Source of the DNA: Carettochelys insculpta | Taxonomy: Eukaryota > Chordata > Testudines > Carettochelyidae | Direction: 5' to 3' | NCBI RefSeq assembly: GCF_033958435.1 | Contig: NC_134142.1 | Span: 104,854,501-104,918,500 of the forward strand | DNA: 64,000 nucleotides | Shown here: positions 24,160-36,282 of the stretch, piece by piece | Layout: each line of letters begins with the position of its first letter | Numbering within the stretch: the first letter of the stretch is position 1 | Made by a program: the position numbers and the translations under genes | The notes under the pieces: generated by a model | Told to the model about the DNA's origin: nothing | Database searches by the model: none | What the model saw: only the letters and a program-made list of their open reading frames with translations

Positions 24160-27100
24160 ATTGTTTGTTTTCATATTTATTATAGCTCTACAAATTCTCG
24201 TTAGCCATATAAACGTCCATCGCAAGGATACTGCTCAAAACTCTCAAGGAAAGCATGTTCATGCACAGTGTCAGCAACTTTTGTACCTAGCCTGAAAATG
24301 GAAGCAGGCTCACTACAAGCGTGGCTATGCCAAACACCCAAATCCTTCAGCAGCAGGAAATGTCCATCAGTAGGAGATCTTCAGGAACAGAAGCAATTGA
24401 AATATCAAGCTCTACTGTGCCATGATTTTACTCTCAGCAAAAAAGGGTGTCAATGCATATGCAAAATGAGCTTGACATCATTACGTATATCTGCCATTCA
24501 ACCAGTACCAAAATACCTACACCAACAACAAATAGCCTGTTTCCCTCTCTGAAGAAGTGGAGAGACAAGGGAAACAAGTCTGAATAGTTTGTTCAACAAG
24601 CAAACTACTGAATACTATGAGACAAAGTTCCTATTAGAAGGGCACAAAGAGGCCGGAAACTAGACACAAATGACCAGCAGAGAACTTATCTGTCTGAAGG
24701 GAACTCTCAGCTGATGCAAGTGTGCAGATCTGGATCCTCTGCTAGTCACTCCACTTTAGTAGGTACAGTAAGTCCTAATTTTATCTTTTTACTGGTAGGT
24801 AAATTATTGTTGATGAAACCTAAAATTTCACTGGAATCTGTAACTTTTACGGTTAAAGAGGCAAAAGAAAGCTTATTAATTATGCCCATCTTTATTATGC
24901 ATTATAGGCCCAATTGTAAAGAGAGAGCTAAAGGAGATAAACTGTAAGTCAGCTGTGCAAGTGTCTGTGGAAACTTGTCTAAACCCCACAATGACAGGGA
25001 AGAGGTAAGGGAGGTTCCATGCATCACTGAAGTACTACCATCCTTCCAGCCCTGCCAGTTATGCACAGAAGATTCTACAGTTTGCAAGGGGCAAATCCTC
25101 AGAAGGGAATGGCACCAGAAATAGCATGTGTAACTCTAAGCTATAAACCCCTCCTGTTCTGCAAGGAGTGCAGCAAACTGAAGGCACAAGCCTGAGGGGA
25201 GAGACAGATTGCTACCTAATTGCCAGCACATCAGTAGATCTGCAACCCATGGACCCCTGAAGAAAAGAGATGCCACTGGCCTTTTTGCCCTTGCCTCCAG
25301 GAAGGGTCTGACCTTTGTGCTGAGTCTTAATTTTTGCTTTTCCCCCATCCATAAACAAACTAAGTATACACATAAGAATGGGGCCCAGTGCAAGGAAAAA
25401 CAATATGATGGTTCCTGGGCATGGCAAAAAGGCTCAGCCCAGCTAGGGAACTGCTCAAGAGAGACTCCTTTAATAGTGGACCTCCAACAAAACACTGAGG
25501 AGAGATGTTTTTTCCTCAAGTTTGTTACTTTCACATACATTTGTGTGATGGCACTATGTAATGATATATGACAACAAAATGTGGCTACACTCAATTTTGA
25601 CACAAAAAATCAAATGTTTTAGAAAGTTACTGGCAAACTCTGTCTTCTGTCTTGAATATTTCTCGTGTCATTTTGTGTAAAAATTTCTGAAAGTTAGTAA
25701 TGTAACTTCACTACTATAAAGCACTGATGTATTTGCATAAGAAGTTTAAGTGTTCTTCTGCATTGGGACAACTTACATTGCATTTGTGACATTGGCATCT
25801 GAAGTATTTTTCCTCCAACTTTTTTTTTTTTAAACAAACATATTTCCAAAATCAGGGTCAAATTCTGCCTTAACTCTCCCCCAATACGCTGACTGAAGTC
25901 AGTGGGAAGACTCATGTGTGTAGACATTCCTTATGATGTATGAGATTACACAGACACAGAACAGAGAAAGGACAAGCAGAAGAAAACAGCCATACACAGT
26001 GCTCACCCCTGCACCAGTAAAAGAAGGTGGTGCCCCCTACAGTGCCTATTGCTAAAAGCAGGTGGAATACAGGAGGCCTCAACATTAGGACCATGGAGCG
26101 TTAGTAGGTACAGTAGACAGTCCCTCTTCTTAACACACAGGAGCACAAAGAGAGTTCTGTGTCTGTCTCATAGTCCAAGAGAACAGGACTCCATGTTAGA
26201 AATGGCCAGAAAATCCCTTTCTGCCAAAAAAGTCATGATTTTTGAAAAAGTTTGTATCCTGAGCCAGGGCTCACCCTCCCTGTCTCTCCACCAGCCCCAC
26301 TGGCCACCAAAAAGTGTAACTGGGGAAGAGGCTTCCAGGTGGGCAGCCCTGATTTCAATTCTCCCATTGGAAACCTGAAAGTTTCTAAGACAGTTATAAC
26401 TTTGCCACAGGACAATCTGATTTTCTGAAAAAGAGGCTTTTCTGTTAGAAAGTCACTGCCCACTCAGCCCTACTCCCTATGTCCCCTTCCTCCCTAGCAC
26501 ACGTCAAGTTTTTATGCTTTTTTCCCACAGTTTGGGCAGGATAATCTCATGTGGTGAATGTATTAGAACTCTGTCTACGTGACCATGAAGACTGACTACA
26601 AGTTCGGACAAAAGGGTTGTTTATGATTTAGACCTTAGAATCATATGAAAGTGAAGTCCCTTGCAGGGATGTCAGTCAAATTCTTCCTGAACAAAAAGCA
26701 GCACAGGCTACTGCCTGAAGTTGGAAATTTCTGGATAAGAGAGGCACTGGGGATGCTTTTTGAAGCCTTCAAAAGTAAACCATGAACCCCTTAAGCTAAT
26801 TTACTGGTTACCTATCTAATGCTGTTAATTTTTTCTTGTATGTTCCATTAAATTTTGCGATGAATTGCTCTTACCATGTTGGATTTGCCTTGTGTCTTAC
26901 TACCCCAACTTGTGGCACTAACACTGCAATATAGACATATAAATAAGCCTTTGGTGTGTGGGTATAATTCCCATTAACACTACCATGAGCTACACAAGCC
27001 TCTTGAGGGGTGAATTACACCCCTGACAGAAAAGCGGTTTTTGACTTGCTGGATTTTCTTTGATGAACTTGTTGGCTACTGCACAGTCATGTGTGTGTAT

Positions 27101-28700
27101 TTAAGGTTTTTTTTTTCTTCTTTCAGTGTGTGTATCTATGCGTCTATGGTGATGATGTCATTTTCACTGAAAGTGCAGATAAAGCATTTCTGAAGCCAAA
27201 GTGGGCCAAGGCTAATTTTTCCCACATAATCCTTGGTTTGTCCCTTATTTATGAAAACCAGAAAAAGTTTGAAAGAGGAGGGGTTCCAAACTGGTTAGCC
27301 CACCAAAAAACAAAAAATGAGGATACTTTCTGAGGGCTTATTTTATAGAAACCGTATGCATGACTTTCACTTTCTAGAAAGTGGTTTTCTCTTGAACACA
27401 CATCAGAACCATTCATCATAATATAATTGCAAGTTGTCAGTCAGAGCCGCACCCTTCATGCCGTGGCTGGCCGCCAGCACATCTGTCAGAAACACTCATA
27501 AGCTTCCGTGTGTTATTGTAATCCCCTACAAAAGGAACAAGCCCATTCAGCAAGTCCACATTTTACAACTAGAACAATGACTTATGTAAGCACCAAACCT
27601 GGCAAAAATTATCACATTTATTCCACAAGCAAAACACTTATCAGGTGACCAAAGACTAGAGAACAGACTATGTACATATGAAACAAAGTCAATCCTTTCC
27701 TGCAAGGTATTTTTAAATGTATTCATCAAAGCCATACATTGTGTATATACTAGTGGCTCCTGGTCTACTTGGAGGGAACACCAGATACAGTATGCCTCAG
27801 GAAATGGGGAGGCAAGCAGTGCATAGAATATACGATATGAACTTGTGTATGGAGGCAAAGCCACTATGGTTCCTCCTCTTCCTAGCTCTTCCTTCCTTGT
27901 TCCAAGAGGTAAGCGGCACCAAGAGCAAACAGTCCCTACACACTTTCCAGTGCTGTGTCTGTTATTGGGAAGTCTTGGTGTGAATACCCATCTGCACATT
28001 TTATAGTAAGCAAAGTCAGTTCTGTCTGGTCAAAAGAGAACACGTATACAGACAAACACGTGTATGACAAGGTGAAAGAATATGTGATGGCTGAATCAGT
28101 TACAAAATTTATTTTGAGGAGTGAGTAGAAGCATTAATCCTAAGTGGTATAGTGATGAGTGAATCTCTCCACACAAGTGAAGATAAAAGTTATAACATGT
28201 CAGCCATCATGCATAGTCTCTGTCCACCTACATACATATATCACAAAAACACACCCAAAAGCAAGTGGACAATCAATTATTTTTATCAATGTGTGAATTA
28301 GACTGCGCCATATTCCATATAGGATATGCCAAGGAAGGCTCTCTGCATTGATTTTTTAAACGTAGTCATACCAATGACAGTGATCACTTTTCAGGATAAA
28401 GCTCACAATTCACTGTTAATGAAGCAAAGGAACTCTTATTACTGTTACTGGGTTTTTAATTACTTAGATTATGGGTTAATGCCCAAAATTCCCCAATCAA
28501 GATCAGATGGCAGGGAACGTAAGGAAAGAAAGGCACTATCTTCCCAAAACTGACCACACTACCCAGCCACCAGGAAAGGCTGGGCCACAGCTCAGCAGCC
28601 CAGCACCCTGGCTGCTGCAGAGAGCTAGGGCTGCAGCACAGCAGCCCTGATCCTAAGGTTGCCAGAAAGAACTGGACTGCAGTTGAGCGGTGCTTGGCTC
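24160..28700. other. Long intron stretch, no gene
   Basis: Mostly AT-rich unique sequence. Open reading frames of 60-155 codons occur on both strands around 25.1-25.6 kb and 27.5-28.0 kb. They overlap one another and lack splice-consistent or family features, so I read them as chance. A T run lies at 25820-25831. Confidence 0.5.
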
Positions 28701-28706
28701 CACAAG

Positions 28707-29125
28707 GGCTACGTCTACACGTGCCCCAAACTTCAAAATGGCCACTTCGAAGTTTACTAATGAAGCGCTGAAATGCATATTCAGCGCTTCATTAGCATGC
28801 GGGCGGCCGCGGCACTTCAAAATTGACGCACCTCGCCGCCGCGCGTCTCGTCCAGACAGGGCTCCTTTTCAAAAGGACGCCGCCTACTTCGAAGTCCCCT
28901 TATTCCCATAGTCCCCATAAGGGGACTTCGAAGTAGGCAGCGTCCTTTCGAAAAGGAGCCCCGTCTGGACGAGACGCACAGCGGCGAGGCGCGTCAATTT
29001 CGAAGTGCCGCGGCCGCCCGCATGCTAATGAAGAGCTGAATATGCATTTCAGTGCTTCATTAGTAAACTTCGAAATGGCCATTTGCGTGGCCATTTCGAA
29101 GTTTGGGGCACGTGTAGACATGGCC
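28707..29125. mobile_element. PIF/Harbinger-type MITE, family B
   Basis: A second copy of the element at 12929. It has GGCTACGTCTACACGTGCCC at the left and GGCCATGTCTACACGTGCCC inverted at the right, with the same GAAGCGCTGAAATGCATATT sub-palindrome and TTTCGAAAAGGAGCC block. The left arm has lost about 15 bp of the ATGGCCATGCAAATGGCC hairpin (compare 28737-28750 with 29072-29100). The centre lies near 28915. Flanks AAG / ATG agree at two of three bases. Confidence 0.82.
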
Positions 29126-29944
29126 ATGGACAGCAGTAAGGTGGCTGAAGGGACAGGGCTTTTGGCTGGAGACAGAAAGGTAGGGCCTTGGGAGCAGAAG
29201 GGGCAAGGTTGGGGCTTGCTTTCCCCCACTTGGCCTTCATCTGCCACCCACGGTTAGGAGCTACATAAAACACATAGGAATTAAAACCAAACCATAAGGA
29301 AGCTTGCAATCTAAAAACACAAACACAGATAAAGAGTGGGTGAGAGGCATAAAACACACAAACAAAATGATCAGGAACAGAACAGGCACACCTGATGATT
29401 GTCCTCTGGTGGATTTAATTGTCTTTAAATGTGTTGTTTTTATGTCCATGAAGGTTTCTATGTTTACTGTTTTTTTTATCGCACCTTTGGATTTGGGAGG
29501 GCTTGGCAACGTAAAACGAGGGAGACAGGAATGGCAGGGCAAGGATGTGTTTTAGGATGTGAAAAATAGGGAGAAAACAAAACAGACAGTTAAATGAAAA
29601 CAGGAGGGGAAGGAGGAAAGAGGAGTAATTAATAAAATGGAAGAAAAGAAAACAGTGCGTGAGAGAAAGAAGGAAGGAGAGGGATATGATTGCTTAGTGA
29701 CACAAGGTAGCAGAGAAAGTAGGGAACAGATAAAACAATTAAAGTCCATATTTAAAATTTACTAGATGAGAGGTTTCAGTAGCATCTTGAAGTGCTGGAG
29801 GAATGAAAGTGGCTGTGCCTACTCCTGGAGTGGCCAATGGTAGCCAGTCAAAGAAGGCTGCTCTCAGTGGTCCTTGGCAAATGGACATGGCAGGGTGGGG
29901 GGAAGAAGGATTGAGTTTTATCTTCATGTGACTTTGTGCAAGAC

Positions 29945-30045
29945 ACTTAGAGCTTGATTTTCAGAGATGCTGGAAACCCAGAATTCTCCTTAAAGTCAGT
30001 GGATGGTATGAATACTTAGTGCCTTTGAAAAAATCAGACTCAAAA
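29945..30045. repeat. Old short palindromic repeat
   Basis: AGAGCTTGATTTTCAGAGAT at the left and, inverted, GAGTCTGATTTTTTCAAAGG at the right, around a TTAAAGTCAGTGGATGG centre. Confidence 0.5.
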
Positions 30046-30883
30046 CTCTCCACGCCTCAGAACTCTCCATTTGAGCAGTACAACAACAGTATTTACTTTT
30101 TATTGCCATTATACTGAAACTCTCAATATGTAACATGAATGAGCCGCTCATAACTCAGCTGTATTAATGTGAATGAAATGAATCCCCTTTTGATGTCATG
30201 AAGTAACATTAGTTAATCTGTCATAAATTGTATTAATCAACATTATAGTTAAATGAATCCTGTACGTAAAAGGCAACTTGTGGTTACAAGTAAGAAATAA
30301 AAAATTAAAAACATTTTGGTACATGTGCTATCAGCTGCATGGCAAATATCCAAACTAAATTTCAGGTAGCAGATGGCTTGAATAGGATACGTGCAAGAAA
30401 CAGGCAATTCCAATTATCTAGGAATATTTCATAAACAGGAAAACTTGGCAAACTGCATTTTTAAGAAAAGTGACTATGTAATAAAATAGCAATAATTTCA
30501 TGATAACTAATACATGATCATGTAAGATGGAAAAGAATGCCCCAAATATTTATGCTTCCAAGGTGGAACAATTAATTTTTTTCAAGGACATCTCATTTAA
30601 GTGTTTCTGAAGAGGGAATGGAATATCATTTCTGTTTTATTCGGAAGAACAGCTGAGTGACAAATCTCGCTCACCTCTCTCGCACAAGGAGACCTATCCT
30701 TTGCCTTTTGTGGAATAATCCATCATTAAACATAATTAAAACTGATGTCAGTGGGATTATTCAGTAGAAGTAGGATTTGGCCATGGGTATGATGTAATAA
30801 CAGTATTACTCTGGCTCACACCATGAACTGAGATATACAAAGATAAGAAGAACAAAAGGGATCACATTTTGAAAACACATAGG

Positions 30884-30958
30884 ACAATCCTCAACTGATG
30901 TAAACTGGCATAGATCCACTGAATCTTTTCAGATTCATACTAGTTGAGGATCTTAGTC
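30884..30958. repeat. Old short palindromic repeat
   Basis: ATCCTCAACTGATGTAAACT at the left pairs with inverted GATCCTCAACTAGTATGAAT at the right. It is the same class as the other roughly 75-120-bp palindromes. Confidence 0.55.
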
Positions 30959-32939
30959 TCCAGAAGTATTTTCTTTTTACTTAAACCAAATCAAACAATT
31001 TTTCATATTGGATGCCAGTCTATAGCACAGTAAGACACATAGAATAAATAATAAATAAATAATATCCAAATATCTTGCACTTCATCTCAGGACAACAAAT
31101 TTGCCTAATTATCTACAATACTATTGCACGACTGTTTCAACAGAAACATTCAGAGATTTTAGCAGTGATAGTGACTGCAAGTTTCACTGAAATAATTGTT
31201 GCCTCTGAATGTTGTACAAACTCCCTTTTATATTCTGTGCATTAAAGTAACAGAAATGTCATTACTAGCTCAATGTTTGTATGCAGCTTGCAAGGAAGCA
31301 CAGGATGACCAAGTTCAGAGGCATGTGCCCTGCTTTCGGAAAAACCATATATATCAGTTTTGACTTTGAAATGTCAAAATTTGATAAGTGGCATTTGCTC
31401 TATACACATGTATGCAAATTACCTCAGAATCAATTCAGTACATATAGTACCTTTAATTTAAAAGCTTCATTAGTCTACTTTTTCCCCTTTTGATATATTA
31501 AATCTGACAGAAATAAAGACATTTTGCTTCATGAAAGCTCACAACAATTTGGCTCCAAGAAATTGTCAAGTTGTAACAAAAAAAAGCATTTAATAAAGAA
31601 AAATCTCGAGTCAACTTAAAAGATTAATATTTTTCTGTGTTAATGAAGAGAGTCAGCTCAATTGCAGACAGTAGGTTGTTAGATAGACATTGTCTGCACC
31701 ACCTGTCGTTTGTTGTACAGAGCTCAGTCCCCACTTACTTGAAATGTTACAGAGACATCAATGACCATTTGGGAAAACGGAGTTAGGATATCCAAGCAAA
31801 TGACTAAGTAGATGTCTCATAATGTGCTCAGTGCAATTATATATGGTGGGTTCTTCTCCAGATAGTCAGAAGCAATTGGATTTTTAGGCCTCCCTGTGCA
31901 ACTGGTAGCACAGTGGGAGAAAAGAGAAAGTTTACCCGAAGGAGCTGAACCCATCTGGGGGCAAGGGAGGGCATTGCTGTTCCTGATGACCAAAAGGGGG
32001 TGGGAGTATTTTTATCCCATTTGACACACACAAATGCCTTTTTATCTGAAATGGGCTGTCGGCACATACTCACTCATACAATCTGAAGAAGGACTGGGCA
32101 TTATGCTACTCGTTTCTTTTTCCTTAGCTAGTGGGAAGGAATTTTAACTTCAATCCCAAACTAGCTGAAGCAGGGTGAATTTTTTCACCTAACCTTCAGC
32201 AGGTCTGGAAGTGGAAGGGTGGAACAGGGAAGTTAGGTACTAATGCACAATACAGTATATAGAACTCATGACAGAAGTCCAGTGCAGGTACTTGTTAAGG
32301 AATATGGTTATTTGGAAAAAATGGATTAGAAAGAGATTTAAAGGAAAGCAATCCTAAAGAGAACTATGGAACTAAAGGGAACTTAGGAAGGGCAGGGCTT
32401 GAAGTTCCCACTCATATTTTCAAATATGGCCAGTGATTTTGAGTGACCAGCTTCAGACAACTTGCACCTTGTTTTCAGACCTACTGGGCATCCAGAGTCT
32501 TCAGTGACTTCAGTAGAAGTCACCAGTATTGAGCCTCTCTGAGACTCAGACTCGAGGGCTGTGTCTACACTACAAAGCAACTTTGACGTAGAGCACCTAC
32601 ACACAAAAGGCACCCTTCCTTACTTCGAAGTAGGCTTCCCCCTACTTCGAAGTTAAGCGCCTACACACAATTAGCCCCTACTTTGAAGTAAGGACCCAGG
32701 AAATGATGCAGGCATGGGGTCACATGGCTGACAAGCCCTTACGGGCTCGCAGCCAGCTGACCCCTTAAAGGGCCCCTCCCACCATCCACACCCTGCATGT
32801 GCTCAAGGCTGCCAGGCTGCACACAGCAACAGAGCACATGCTGGGGAGATGAGCTGAGCAACATGTGGGCTCCCACCCTCCCCAAGTATGAGGTCCTTTC
32901 CACCCTGGCCAGCCTGCTGACCACGCTGGTCGCCCTCCT

Positions 32940-34140
32940 CTTCCAGTGGTGAGGCCAGGTCACCCACCAGGGACTCAGCCTGCAGGCCCTGGCCACAGCA
33001 CTGATGCCCCTCCCCCAGGCCACCCCCATCTGGCACCGGTGGACCTTCACCACCACTAGTGAGTGGTGGTACCATCTGGTGCTTTGGGACTGGGATGATG
33101 AGGGGTGGCTGGGAAACTTCAGAATAACCCACTGGATATTTGAGGACCTCTGCCACTGGCTTGCCTCAGTCCTCCAGCACTGAGACACACAGATGCGGCC
33201 AGTGCTCCCAGTGCAGAGGAGGGTGGCCATCACCCTGTGGAGGCTGGCCATCCTGACAGCCTCTGGTCTGTCAGCCACCAATTCGGCATCAGCAAGGCCA
33301 CCGTCAGAGCAGTGACCATTGAGGTATGTTTGGCCCCCACCATGGACCCACCCTGGGGACAGGGCTACTGAGCAGGGGGCCCCTGATGGGCAGGGGGAAG
33401 GGGGGCCCTGTTGGGGAGGGAGTAGGGGGGCCAGGGGGCCTCCCAGTCTGCCAGTCATGGTCATGTCTTCCTCCCCCCTGCAGGTTGTCCAAGCCATCAA
33501 CAGGGTGCTCCTGCCATGAGTAGTGACCCTGGGGGACCTAGATGCTGCCCTCACTGGGTTCACCAACGTGGGCTTCCCCAATTGTTTTAGAGCTCTGGAT
33601 GGTACACATGTGGCAATCCAGGCTCTGGACCACAGTGGGGGCACCTACATTAACACGGAGGGGTACCACTTGGTGGTACTCCAGGCCCTGGTGGATGCAA
33701 GGGGCCATTTCCTGGATGCGTGCATGGGGTGGCCGAGCAGAGCCCCTGACACCCGGGTTTTCCAGAACTTGTGGCTGGGCTGCCAGATGCAGGAGGGCAC
33801 GTATCCTCCCCCTCCCCCACCCCCATGGCAGCTCCTGCTTGGGGACATCACGATGCCCCCCCCGCATCATGGCCAACACCGCATACCCGCTGCACTCATG
33901 GCTCATGCAGCCCTACACCAGACGCACCACACTGGCCCACGACACACCTTTAATGGTAGCCTTAACCATGTCAGAGGCACAGTCGAGAAGGCGTTTGGGA
34001 GGCTGAAGGGGAGGTTTCGCTGCCTCCTCACCAGGCTGGATATCAGCCTCCCAAACATCCCCATGTTGATCACTGCCTGCTGTCCCCTCCACAAACTTGT
34101 GGAGGGCAGGTGGGAGCCCTTCAGCCAGGGCTGGGCCTAA
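32940..34140 (+). pseudogene. Harbinger DDE transposase, decayed, with probable intron
   Basis: In the family this nuclease (HARBI1-like, DDE_Tnp_4 type) cuts at the terminal repeats and inserts at 3-bp targets. Seen: an N-terminal piece (FEDLCHWLASVLQ) near 33140-33180. A GAG-GTATGT donor at 33324 and CCCCTGCAG acceptor ending at 33483 bound a probable 160-bp intron. The catalytic part then runs to the stop ending at 34140. The first Asp lies in GFPNCFRALDGTHVAI, and the Glu in GTVEKAFGRLKGRFRCLLTR, followed by the usual IPMLITACCPLHKL end. The second Asp should precede the AYPL block, but that block reads ANTAYPL in the shifted frame, so it has become Asn. Further damage: TGA stops at 33181 and 33517, a frame change near 33252, and shifts at a C run near 33858 and near 33950. 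Clearly inactive. Its original start is not determinable. Confidence 0.85.
33324..33483 (+). other. Probable intron of the transposase gene
   Basis: GTATGTTTGG donor and CCCCCCTGCAG acceptor. Removing it joins ...VRAVTIE to VVQAINRVLL in the order expected for the family. Inferred from reading frames only. Confidence 0.55.
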
Positions 34141-34639
34141 GACCTGGGGGCTGGGTATGAGCAGCCGCCTGCTGCCCTGTGCCGTGAGGCACAGAGGGAT
34201 GGGGTCAGGGTCCAGGAGGCCCTGTGCTAGGCCTTCACACAGGGCCTGCCTTGACCCTTGCAGCCACACACTGCACCACCAGTCCCCCCACTCCTCCACC
34301 TCTCATACTCCCACCTCCACCACTCTCCCACCAAGCACCAGGGACACGGGATTAGGGTGGGAACATCTAACTTTACTACTGGGAAAATAAACTCATTGTG
34401 CAAAGCCAAACAGAACAGCATGTGTAACTATTTACAGTGCACGGGGGGAACGGTCCACCGGAGGGAGGAGGGGGCTGGGTGAGGCAACTGAATTGGAAGG
34501 GGGGCTTGGTGGGGGATGGCTCAGTTGCCCAAGAGTGTGGGGGGCTGGGGGCCACATCAGCCATGGCTGCCCCTACCACTCCAGTCCAGGGTCCCCAGTG
34601 GGGTTGCAATGGGGCTGGGACTATAGGGAGGTAGGGCCA

Positions 34640-35880
34640 GGGTGGGAGTGCTGCAGGCCCAGCCTCCTCAGCGTGTGGGGGAGGTGCCACTGGGGGTAGG
34701 CCAGGTGCACCCGCCACGGCCAGCAGCCACTGAGCCAGCTCCAGCCAGGCAGACAGTGACGGGCCTGCTGGGAGGTGGTTGGCTGTGGGGGGACAGCTGT
34801 GAGGGGGGCAGGTGCAGGCTGGGCTGGCAAGGGGGCGGGCAGTTGGTTCTGGTGGGTGTCCAAGACCTGGGCCACGTTGTTGAGGCGGCCAGCCAGCTGC
34901 ACCTGCACATCTCGCTCCAATGCCAGCCAGTCCCAGAGCACCTTGGTCATCTCCCCACAACTGCCCGGTTGGTGGCCACCTTCTCCTCCCTCCAGTACCG
35001 TCTGCGGGAGGCCCTGTCATGGTCACAGGGGGATACAGGCTGGGGCGATGAGGCGGCCACCCGGCCACCTGTGGCTGAGGCCTGCTCTGGTGGGCTGCGG
35101 CGCCTTCCTGACAATGAACCTGTCGAGATAGGAGGGGATGGGGAACAGCCCATAAATGCTGAATCCCAATTCCAGGGGTTCCGGGGCCCCTGTTCCACTG
35201 GCCCCCACGCTGCTCCCCTGCTGCCTGATGGCCCATGAGTCCTGTGGGATCCCAGGTGCCCAGGGGTTCCCACCCAGTGAGGGTCAGCCCATGTTCCCTC
35301 CCACTGCCCCATCCCCAGTTGTGTGGGCTGCAGGGCTGTTCCGGGTGGGCCTTGTCCCCATCCCTGGTGACATCCTGCTTGTCCCCTATGTACCAGCTGC
35401 GATGTGTGTGTGTGAGAGAGAGAGAGAAGCGGTGTCCACTGCTCGCTCTGGGGTGGCCACCTTCCGCAGCCCCAGGAGCCTGTGCAACTCCTGGTATTGG
35501 GGGCAGTGGACACGCCATGCCCCCAACCAGCTGGCAGCATTGTGGGCCTTGATGTAGGTCTGGCAGAGTTCCTTGACCTTGATGTGGACACTGCTGCTGG
35601 TGCGGTCAGGATGGCCTCGGGTGACGAGGGCGCTGGCGAGCTGGTAGAAGGTCTCAGTGTTGCGCTTACGGGTGCTGGTTTGTCCAAGGACCTCCTCCTC
35701 CCCCCACAGAGCGAGGATGTCCTTCAGCTCCTCCTCAGTCCAGGTGGGTCCCCTTCTGGCACAGCCCTTGCCTGGACACTGTGAGCCCTCAGGCTCCTTC
35801 TCCAGGGCCCCCAGGAGAGCAGGAAGGTCCTGGCATGCCACCATAGTGGCCAGGGGTGAGGAGGCTGGCTGGTGCTTCAA
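34640..35880 (-). pseudogene. Harbinger MYB/SANT-like protein, partly intact then frame-shifted
   Basis: Family role: this accessory DNA-binding protein binds subterminal repeats and helps bring the transposase into the nucleus. Seen: an open frame from 35880 down to 35386 (164 codons). Residues about 44-137 form the MYB/SANT-like domain: RGPTWTEEELKDILALWG, then RNTETFYQLASALVTRGHP, RTSSSVHIKVKELCQTYIKA and CPQYQELHRLLG. This is the Trp-spaced helix pattern of the MSANTD type. After about residue 150 the frame runs into a GT/GA microsatellite (35402-35430) and is lost. Related C-terminal segments continue in other frames (PSYLDRFIVRKA near 35130; WDWLALERDVQVQLAGRL near 34920). The 380-codon frame at 34376-35518 is in the wrong frame for most of this and is not a separate gene. 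Confidence 0.75.
35402..35430. repeat. (GT)n(GA)n microsatellite
   Basis: TGTGTGTGTGTGAGAGAGAG within the MYB pseudogene; its growth probably helped break the reading frame. Confidence 0.85.
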
Positions 35881-36282
35881 GCAGGGGAAGTCTGAGGATG
35901 AGCTTGTGCTGCCCCTGCTTGTGGCCTAGGCTGGCTGGCCAGAGTCTCTCCATCCTCCGGGGGGACGGGGGGGTTGCCTCCTTGGTGGACTCCTTACTTT
36001 GAAGTAAGGAATACAGAGCATCTACAGACACTTAACTTCAAAGTTAAACTTTGAAGTAAGCCACTACTTCATTCCTGGGAATGGAGTAGTGACTTCGAAG
36101 TTAGCCTCCCTTAGTTAACTTTGAAGTAAGGGAAAGTGTGTGTAGACACTCTGCATGCTACGTCAATGTAGCAGCTCACTTCGAAGTTAACTTCAAAGTA
36201 AGTTTGTCACGTAGACACAGCCAAGGTGTTTCAAGTTAGACACTTACAATCAGTGGCCACTTTTGGAAATTTGGGCCTTAAA

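Larger units (their letters stand above)
29126..32415. other. Intron stretch with old palindromic relics only
   Basis: No gene. It includes a purine-rich stretch at 29560-29720 and palindromic relics near 29945-30045 and 30884-30958. The rest is unrecognised. Confidence 0.5.
32557..36222. mobile_element. PIF/Harbinger element, autonomous-type relic
   Basis: The ends are GGCTGTGTCTACACTACAAA and, inverted, GGCTGTGTCTACGTGACAAA, followed in both arms by TACTTCGAAGTAGG / ACTTCGAAGT-type repeats. At about 3.67 kb it carries the two genes expected of this superfamily in opposite directions: a DDE nuclease (plus) and a MYB/SANT-like protein (minus). It is much more GC-rich than the intron. Flanks GAG / AAG agree at two of three bases. 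Both genes are disabled. Its terminal sequence is shared with eleven MITEs in this window, so it represents the kind of element that could have mobilised them. Confidence 0.85.
32416..36282. repeat. Old palindromic repeat interrupted by the Harbinger relic
   Basis: The left half 32416-32556 (ATTTTCAAATATGGCCAGTG, then TTGAGTGACCAGCTTCAGAC) and the right half 36223-36282 (inverted: CCAAATTTCCAAAAGTGGCC, ACTGATTGTAAGTGTCTAAC) are the two arms of one palindromic repeat. The Harbinger element 32557-36222 lies exactly between them, so the palindromic repeat is the older insertion. Confidence 0.6.

Noticed and set aside
25136..25603. 155-codon minus frame with a plus frame of 120 codons
   Set aside because: The two overlap on opposite strands. 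There is no domain, no repeat match and no splice context consistent with SOX6; probably chance.
27547..27999. 150-codon minus frame
   Set aside because: No recognisable family features and overlapped by an 88-codon plus frame. A lineage-specific exon cannot be excluded but nothing supports it.
32739..33644. 301-codon open frame on minus
   Set aside because: It is antisense to the transposase region, and the family-like residues read on the plus strand. It is low complexity and has no family match.
34376..35518. 380-codon open frame on minus, the longest in the window
   Set aside because: It lies inside the Harbinger relic, is Pro/His/Gly-rich from GC composition, and only its edges overlap the MYB-like reading in another frame. 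It has no domain of its own.
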